A stretch of 19,215 nucleotides of DNA. It comes from Rhizobiales bacterium CCH10-E5. GTDB lineage: Bacteria > Pseudomonadota > Alphaproteobacteria > Rhizobiales > Beijerinckiaceae. Every line of letters starts with the position of its first letter. Position 1 is the stretch's first letter. Below are positions 14,818-19,215 of the stretch, one piece after another. The translations under genes were made by a program, and so were the position numbers. The notes under the pieces were generated by a model. That model had not been told where the DNA came from. It worked only from the letters and a program-made list of their open reading frames with translations, and did not search any database. Location: NCBI GenBank assembly GCA_001556125.1, contig LSIG01000007.1:1-19215 (forward strand), given 5' to 3'.

Positions 14818-15893
14818 CGGCCGTTCCGCTGGATCATGAAGGCGGACAGATCGAGCGGCGCCCGGCGATTGCGGGCGGCGATGCGCTCCTGCACCGCCCC
14901 CGCCGGCTGCGTCAGCTCGACAGGCCGCGAAGGCGGCAGCGGCGCCTGCACCGTCCGGGTCGAGGCGGCGGCGTTGGCAGCGGCGGCGTCCGACGCGGTC
15001 GGGGCGACCGCCGTGGCGTCCGACTTCGTCTGCCGCGGGAAGAAGCGGTCGGCCGGATCGAGCGAGGCCGTCCGGCCCGCATCGCCGCGCGGCGTCGACC
15101 AGAGATTGGCGACGGCCTGGGAGACGGGGGCGCGCGAGCCTTCCGTCGAGAAGAGGCCGATCAGACCCTTGGCCCGTCCGGGCGCCAGAGCAGCGGCGAT
15201 CTCGGCCGGCTTGTCGCCGCCCTGTCCTGTGACGCTCTGCGTGACGGTCGCCGAGGCGGCGAGCTGAGTGTTGGCATGGCTGGCGGCCAGCACGCCATAG
15301 ACCTCCTGGGCGCTGCGCGCGCGGCCGGTCTTGTCGAAGAAGATGCTGCGATTGGCGGCAGCCGCCTCGGGGAAATCCTTGGCGGCAGCGCGCGTCGGGT
15401 CGCTCGCCGCGGTCTTGATCAGGTCGGACGCACCGCGCGCGCCGAGAACATGGGCCATGTAGAGCTCGCCCGCCTGCGGCTGGCGGCCGAGCGCACCGGC
15501 CAGCTGCTCGCGGTTCTTCTGCGTCAGCGCGCCCGCCATGACGGCGGCCACCTGCGGATCCTTGCGCAGCTCGAGGATCTTCTCGCGCGCCGCCGGGTCG
15601 GCGACGGTCAGCCGCCCGCCGGATTCGGTGATGGCGTCGGCGTAGCTGGAAAGCCCCTGCTTCGGACCCTCCTGCTTCACCATCGAGAGCCAGGTCTGCT
15701 CGATGAACTGGAACAGGCCCGTCGCGCTCGAGGTCTTCGCCTTGGCGTCCGGCTCGAGCGAAGATTCGCGCTGGGCGGTCTTGAGCAGGTAATCGAACCC
15801 CGCCCCGGTCTTGGCCGCGCCGTCGCGGATGGCGCTCACCACCGGGTTTGCCGGCTGGGTCTCGCGCGTCTGCGGGGTGGAGAACAGGAACAT
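14814..15893 (-). CDS. Lytic transglycosylase (SLT)-like protein
   Basis: Cleaves peptidoglycan glycan strands, if active. The SLT-like domain fills residues ~20-200: the catalytic glutamate is probably E43 in TAQRESS, followed by ATGLFQF (a GLMQ-type motif) and a later GELYMAHVLG stretch. The C-terminal 150 residues are Ala/Pro/Ser-rich and probably disordered, with a short conserved-looking end (PLDLSAFM). I chose ATG 15893 (MFLFSTPQ), giving 359 residues; a GTG at 15911 is in frame. Neither has a strong ribosome site. No signal peptide is visible, which is odd for a cell-wall enzyme and suggests export by another route or a different role. Coupled to the DUF2336 gene by an ATGA overlap. 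Confidence 0.87.
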   Translation of the reverse strand: MFLFSTPQTRETQPANPVVSAIRDGAAKTGAGFDYLLKTAQRESSLEPDAKAKTSSATGLFQFIEQTWLSMVKQEGPKQGLSSYADAITESGGRLTVADPAAREKILELRKDPQVAAVMAGALTQKNREQLAGALGRQPQAGELYMAHVLGARGASDLIKTAASDPTRAAAKDFPEAAAANRSIFFDKTGRARSAQEVYGVLAASHANTQLAASATVTQSVTGQGGDKPAEIAAALAPGRAKGLIGLFSTEGSRAPVSQAVANLWSTPRGDAGRTASLDPADRFFPRQTKSDATAVAPTASDAAAANAAASTRTVQAPLPPSRPVELTQPAGAVQERIAARNRRAPLDLSAFMIQRNGR

Positions 15894-16088
15894 CGGGACT
15901 CTCGGGCGCACCCGCCGGCGGCGGCCGCCGCAAGGCTCTGCGGCGCTGTCCGAAGAGTGGCCCGGTTATGGTAAGCGAAGCGTTAATCACGACGCATCGT
16001 CACCGCGTCGTCGCAGGGGATCGGGGCGCCCCTTCGCCGACGCGATGCGCTAGAGTGCCGGAATCGACCGGGGCATGGAGACGCCAGG

Positions 16089-16586
16089 ATGCCAGAGCTG
16101 AAGCGCCACAAGCGCGGCGGAATCTATTTCGAGGATTTCGAGGTCGGCGCCGTCATCGAGCACGGACTGACCCGCACCGTCACGCAGATGGACAACATGC
16201 TGTTCTCCAACATGACGCTGAACCCGCAACCCCTTCACATCGATGCCCATTTCTGCGCGACCGAGACGGAATGGGGCCAGCCGCTGATGAACTCGCTGTT
16301 CACGCTTGGCCTGATGATCGGCATCTCGGTGAACGACACCACGGTGGGCACCACCATCGGCAATCTCGGCATGACCGACGTCACCTTCCCGGCCCCGCTC
16401 TTCGAGGGTGACACGATCAACGTCACCACCGAGATCGTGGCCAAGCGCGAATCGCGCTCGCGACCGGATGCCGGCATCGTCGAGTTCCATCACCGCGCCT
16501 ACAAGCAGGACGGCACGCTGGTGGCGCAGTGCCGCCGCCAGGCCTTCATGCGCCGGCATCCCGCTCCCGTGGCGCTGGACGTCTGA
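16089..16586 (+). CDS. MaoC family (hotdog-fold) enoyl-CoA hydratase
   Basis: A single-hotdog MaoC-type hydratase of 165 residues acting on a CoA thioester. The hydratase motif is seen at N45-P-Q-P-L-H50-I-D52, followed by a LMNSLFTLGLMIG helix and the beta strands TTIGNLGMTDV and FPAPLFEGDT. ATG 16089 has GGAG at 16077-16080, 8 bases upstream. Only 4 bases separate its stop from the CitE-type lyase, so the two form one operon. A hydratase beside a malyl/citramalyl-CoA-type lyase suggests hydration of an unsaturated dicarboxyl-CoA (mesaconyl- or itaconyl-like) followed by cleavage. The substrate is inference. The mesaconyl-CoA hydratase of the ethylmalonyl-CoA pathway is usually about twice this length. 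Confidence 0.92.
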   Translation: MPELKRHKRGGIYFEDFEVGAVIEHGLTRTVTQMDNMLFSNMTLNPQPLHIDAHFCATETEWGQPLMNSLFTLGLMIGISVNDTTVGTTIGNLGMTDVTFPAPLFEGDTINVTTEIVAKRESRSRPDAGIVEFHHRAYKQDGTLVAQCRRQAFMRRHPAPVALDV

Positions 16587-16590
16587 CCCC

Positions 16591-17469
16591 ATGCGCTCGC
16601 TCCTCTTCGTTCCCGGCGACAGCCCGCGCAAGCAGCAGAAGGGTCTCGCCAGCGGCGCCGACGCCTTGATCCTCGACCTGGAGGATTCGGTCGCGCTCGA
16701 CGCCAAGCCGCAGGCCCGCGAGATCACCCGCGCCTTCCTCGACGAGGTCCGCGCCCTGCCGCGTCGTCCGCGCCTGATCGTGCGGGTGAATGCGCTGACC
16801 ACCGGCCTGACCGAAGCCGATCTCGACGCCGTGATGCCAGGCGCGCCGGATGCGATCATGCTGCCGAAATCCGAGAGCGGCAGCGACGCCGGCCATCTCG
16901 CCGCCAAGATCGCGGTGCGCGAGGCCGAGTCCGATCTACCCGATGGCGGCACCCGGATCATCCCCATCGCGACCGAGACGGGCAAAGGCATCTTCGGGCT
17001 GGGCAGCTATGCCGGCGCGACCCACCGGCTCGAAGCGCTGACCTGGGGCGCCGAGGACCTGTCGGCCGATCTCGGGGCCGAGACCAACCGCCTGCCGGAC
17101 GGCCACTACACCGATCCCTACCGGCTCGCCCGCGCGTTGACGCTGTTCGCCGCCTCCGCCGCCCAGGTCGATGCGATCGACACGGTCTTCACCGCCTTCC
17201 GCGACGCCGAGGGCTTCCGGGCCGAATGCCTGGCGGCGCGGCGCGACGGCTTCACCGGCAAGATGGCGATCCATCCCGACCAAGTGGCGCCGATCAACGA
17301 GGTCTTCTCGCCCTCGCCGGAGGCTCTCGCCCGGGCGCAGGCGATCATCGCGCTGTTCGAGGCCCATCCCGGCGTCGGCGTGATCGGGCTGGATGGCGAA
17401 ATGCTCGATCGTCCCCATCTGATCAGGGCGCAGCGCCTCGTGGCGCGCGCTCGCAAATGGGATGAATGA
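16591..17469 (+). CDS. HpcH/HpaI aldolase / CitE-like CoA ester lyase
   Basis: A 292-residue TIM-barrel lyase of the CitE group (malyl-CoA, methylmalyl-CoA or citramalyl-CoA lyases and related thioesterases), Mg-dependent and cytoplasmic. It begins with the family signature RSLLFVPGDSPRK; E31-D32 in LDLEDSV, R65 in LIVRVN, MLPKSES, IATETGKG and AIHPDQV mark the strands that carry metal and CoA ligands. ATG 16591 is 4 bases after the MaoC stop; the frame extends to 16408 within maoC, but that part is shadow. Citrate lyase itself is unlikely because alpha and gamma subunit genes are absent. The heavy-metal protein gene overlaps or directly follows. Confidence 0.93.
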   Translation: MRSLLFVPGDSPRKQQKGLASGADALILDLEDSVALDAKPQAREITRAFLDEVRALPRRPRLIVRVNALTTGLTEADLDAVMPGAPDAIMLPKSESGSDAGHLAAKIAVREAESDLPDGGTRIIPIATETGKGIFGLGSYAGATHRLEALTWGAEDLSADLGAETNRLPDGHYTDPYRLARALTLFAASAAQVDAIDTVFTAFRDAEGFRAECLAARRDGFTGKMAIHPDQVAPINEVFSPSPEALARAQAIIALFEAHPGVGVIGLDGEMLDRPHLIRAQRLVARARKWDE

Positions 17470-17488
17470 ACCGCTGGAGGCGATTCGA

Positions 17489-17695
17489 ATGACTCAGGTT
17501 TTCGAGGTTTCGGGGATGCATTGCGGCGGCTGCCTGTCGCGCGTGCAGGTGGCGGCCGAGAAGCTCGCCCCTGGCACCACCGTGACGCTGGAACCGCCGC
17601 GGCTGACCCTGCCGCAGGGCTCTGCGCTCGACGCCGCCGCGATCAATGCCGCCCTTGCCCCGCTCGGCGACTACCGCGTGAAGCCGGCGGGCTGA
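17489..17695 (+). CDS. Heavy-metal-associated (HMA/CopZ-like) domain protein
   Basis: A 68-residue stand-alone HMA domain. The metal site is GMHCGGC at residues 8-14, the M-x-C-x-x-C loop used by copper chaperones and P-type ATPase N-domains, followed by the usual helix and strands and a terminal YRVKPAG. ATG 17489 is chosen because TGGAGG at 17475-17480 lies 8 bases upstream; ATG 17462, overlapping the lyase stop, would add 9 residues with no ribosome site. It is on the same transcript as the lyase but is unlikely to share its pathway. It probably carries Cu(I) or a similar soft metal in the cytoplasm. No transporter gene is nearby. Confidence 0.9.
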   Translation: MTQVFEVSGMHCGGCLSRVQVAAEKLAPGTTVTLEPPRLTLPQGSALDAAAINAALAPLGDYRVKPAG

Positions 17696-17717
17696 TTGGG
17701 CTCACACTAGGCCGACA

Positions 17718-17807
17718 CGTCATTGCGAGCGCAGCGAAGCAATCCAGGGGGACGTCGAGCGCTGCCACCCCTGGATTGATTCGTCGCTGGCGCTCCTCGC
17801 AATGACG
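17718..17807. repeat. Interspersed palindromic repeat (CGTCATTGCGAG family)
   Basis: Left arm 17718-17747 begins CGTCATTGCGAG and ends AAGCAATCCAG. Right arm 17771-17807 begins CTGGATTG and ends CTCGCAATGACG, so the two form a long imperfect hairpin around a ~23-base centre. The sequence type is scattered in many alphaproteobacterial genomes. It lies between the heavy-metal protein gene and the converging flavin-reductase-like gene and could act as a transcript end for both. Confidence 0.85.
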
Positions 17808-17823
17808 ATGAGCGTCGCCCCCA

Positions 17824-18429
17824 TCAGCCGCCCGGCGGGCGCTCGATCGAGAACAGGTGGTCGACCTCGGCATAGTCGGCATAGCCGCAGCGCGCGACGG
17901 GATGCGCCGCGGCGGTGTCGAAGCGGCCGTCGCGGATGAAGGCGTCGTCCATGAAGATGCCGACGACCTGCCCCAGCACCATCCAGCGCTCGACGCTGCG
18001 GCCCTCGAGATCGACGAGCTGCTGAACCGAGAGCAGCTTGCATTCCAGCGCGGCCGGGCTGCCGGCCACGCGCGGCGGCTTGACGAAGCGCGACGGCGCC
18101 ATCTCCAGCCCGGCATGGCCGTATTCGCTGGTGCCCCGCGGCAGCGGCGCCGAGGTCAGGTTCATCGCGCCGACCAGCGACTTCGTCACCATCGAGCAGG
18201 TGAACTCGCCCGTCTCCTCGATGAAGGCGATCGCGTCCTTCTTGCCCTCTGAGGAGAACATCACGATGTGCGGCCGTGTCGAGACGGCGTTGAAATAGCT
18301 GTAGGGGGAGAGATTGACCTCGCCCTTGGCGCTCAGCGCCGTGATCCAGCCGATCGGGCGCGGCGTCACGATCGCCTTGAATGGGTCGTGCGGCAGGCCA
18401 TGATCCTGCGCGGCGGGCGAGTAAATCAT
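17824..18429 (-). CDS. Flavin reductase-like (FMN-binding split barrel) protein
   Basis: A 201-residue protein of the DIM6/NTAB flavin-reductase-like family. The N-terminal pattern IVTPRPIGWIT, then GEVNLSPYSYFNAVSTRPH and VMFSSEGKKDA, is the FMN-binding split-barrel signature. No signal peptide. ATG 18429 begins 4 bases after the stop of the nitroreductase gene, so both are on one transcript, nitroreductase first. Both products bind FMN, which fits a shared role in reductive or oxidative handling of small aromatic or nitro compounds. Members include flavin reductases and flavin-dependent oxygenases, so the exact reaction is open. Confidence 0.92.
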   Translation of the reverse strand: MIYSPAAQDHGLPHDPFKAIVTPRPIGWITALSAKGEVNLSPYSYFNAVSTRPHIVMFSSEGKKDAIAFIEETGEFTCSMVTKSLVGAMNLTSAPLPRGTSEYGHAGLEMAPSRFVKPPRVAGSPAALECKLLSVQQLVDLEGRSVERWMVLGQVVGIFMDDAFIRDGRFDTAAAHPVARCGYADYAEVDHLFSIERPPGG

Positions 18430-18433
18430 GGGC

Positions 18434-19003
18434 TCAGGCTCCGTAATGGCTGACGATGTCGGCCAGGACGGGCCGCTCGCGGTCGGGCGGCACAGAGGAC
18501 GCCGTGCCGAGATGGATGAAGCCGGCGATGCGCTCCTCCGCCTCGAGCCCGAAAGCGGTCAGCACGCTGCGGTCAAACGAGAACCAGTTGGTCAGCCAGC
18601 AGCCAGCGAACCCCATCGCCTGCGCCGCCACCAGCATCGTCATGCAGACGGCGCCCGCCGTCAGCTCCTGCTCCCATTGCGGGATCTTCACATGCGGCGC
18701 GGCCCGGGAAACCACCGCGACAATCACCGGCGCATGCAGCAGGCGCTTGCGCTCGAAGGCGACCTGATCCTCCGCGGCATCGGGATTGCGGTTGCGGAAG
18801 GCCTGCGCCACCACATCGGCCGCCTGCTCGCGGGCCGCTCCGGTGAAGACGATGAAGCGCCAGGGCACCAGCTTGCCATGGTCCGGAACACGCGAGGCGA
18901 TGGTGAGGAGCTCGTCGAGCTGAGCGCCCTCGGGGCCAGGCGCGGCGAGCAGCTGCGGCGGCACGGACCGCCGCAGCTTGAGCAGAGAGAGCGTATCGGT
19001 CAT
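18434..19003 (-). CDS. Nitroreductase family protein (YdjA-like)
   Basis: A 189-residue FMN-dependent oxidoreductase. The N-terminal LRRSVPPQLL stretch, the ASRVPDHGKLVPWRFIVF block and the GFAGCWLTNW block with FIHLGTA near the end follow the compact YdjA-like nitroreductases, which act as dimers with NAD(P)H. ATG 19003 gives the normal length; no strong ribosome site precedes it. It is the first gene of a two-gene minus-strand unit and is divergent from the exported protein at 19108. A physiological substrate cannot be assigned; the family reduces nitroaromatics, quinones and similar compounds in vitro. Confidence 0.93.
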   Translation of the reverse strand: MTDTLSLLKLRRSVPPQLLAAPGPEGAQLDELLTIASRVPDHGKLVPWRFIVFTGAAREQAADVVAQAFRNRNPDAAEDQVAFERKRLLHAPVIVAVVSRAAPHVKIPQWEQELTAGAVCMTMLVAAQAMGFAGCWLTNWFSFDRSVLTAFGLEAEERIAGFIHLGTASSVPPDRERPVLADIVSHYGA

Positions 19004-19107
19004 GAAGCATCCGGATGCGAGGAACCCGCCCAGACCTAGTGTCTCGCCATGATCAGGACAAGCGAGCCTGCTGAGACATGGGCGCAGGGGGGCCCGAGGC
19101 TGTGATC

Positions 19108-19215
19108 ATGTTTGAATGCGAAGGCTTTGAGAGAAGACGGCGCCGGCTGGGCCTCCGCACCGCCGCGTTGCTGCTCGGGCTCGCCTCCGGGCCCGTCTCG
19201 GCACAGGCTCCCGCC
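19108..19215 (+). CDS. N-terminal start of an exported protein, cut by window end
   Basis: The last 108 bases encode 36 residues of a clear signal peptide: a basic region with five Arg (residues 9-13), a hydrophobic core (TAALLLGLASG) and a probable cleavage at VSA-QA near residue 32. ATG 19108 has GAGG at 19096-19099, 8 bases upstream. GTG 19102 and ATG 19078 are in frame and possible. Nothing of the mature protein is visible, so no function can be given. It is divergent from the nitroreductase gene. Confidence 0.65.
   Translation, partial: MFECEGFERRRRRLGLRTAALLLGLASGPVSAQAPA

Noticed and set aside
13384..15267. 627-residue plus-strand frame across nadK end and the minus-strand pair
   Set aside because: Crosses two convergent genes, has repetitive Arg/Gln/Ala composition and no start signal.
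13603..15990. 795-residue minus-strand frame
   Set aside because: The part above 14817 is a shadow in another frame of the transglycosylase-like gene; the DUF2336 protein starts at 14817.

Overview
The window reads as a GC-rich alphaproteobacterial chromosome. Gene content and order (tRNA-Tyr beside rlmB, a DUF2336 protein, a MaoC/CitE pair, an interspersed palindrome of the CGTCATTGCGAG type) suggest Hyphomicrobiales (Rhizobiales), possibly near Bosea or Methylobacteriaceae. The genus is inference from general knowledge, not from a search.

Bases 1 to about 7120 are the right-hand part of an integrated mobile element. In order they hold an unrecognised gene cut by the window edge, a Lon-like AAA+ ATPase without a protease domain coupled to it by a GTGA overlap, an unrecognised 280-residue protein, a RepA-type RecA-fold ATPase on the minus strand meeting it tail to tail, a divergent unrecognised 340-residue protein, a small acidic protein, and a large serine recombinase. 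The recombinase frame has no stop before the host boundary. It runs through the 3' end of tRNA-Tyr and ends inside rlmB, so the insertion point is almost certainly the 3' end of tRNA-Tyr. The far end of the element lies outside the window.

From tRNA-Tyr (7117-7201, minus) onward the genes look like host chromosome: rlmB, a small exported protein (minus), an MHS-family MFS transporter with an extra periplasmic insert, tRNA-Thr(TGT), a short gene of a phage-associated type, a Tat-exported metallo-beta-lactamase-fold hydrolase, nadK, a minus-strand pair (SLT transglycosylase-like protein then DUF2336 protein, ATGA overlap), a MaoC hydratase - CitE lyase - heavy-metal-binding protein series, a palindromic interspersed repeat, a minus-strand nitroreductase/flavin-reductase-like pair, and the start of an exported protein cut by the right edge.

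The part most worth attention is the element. Its recombinase tail is supplied by host DNA, it carries its own RepA-like ATPase, and it has two or three conserved-looking genes of unknown function beside a Lon-like ATPase. The rest is largely ordinary metabolism and housekeeping.
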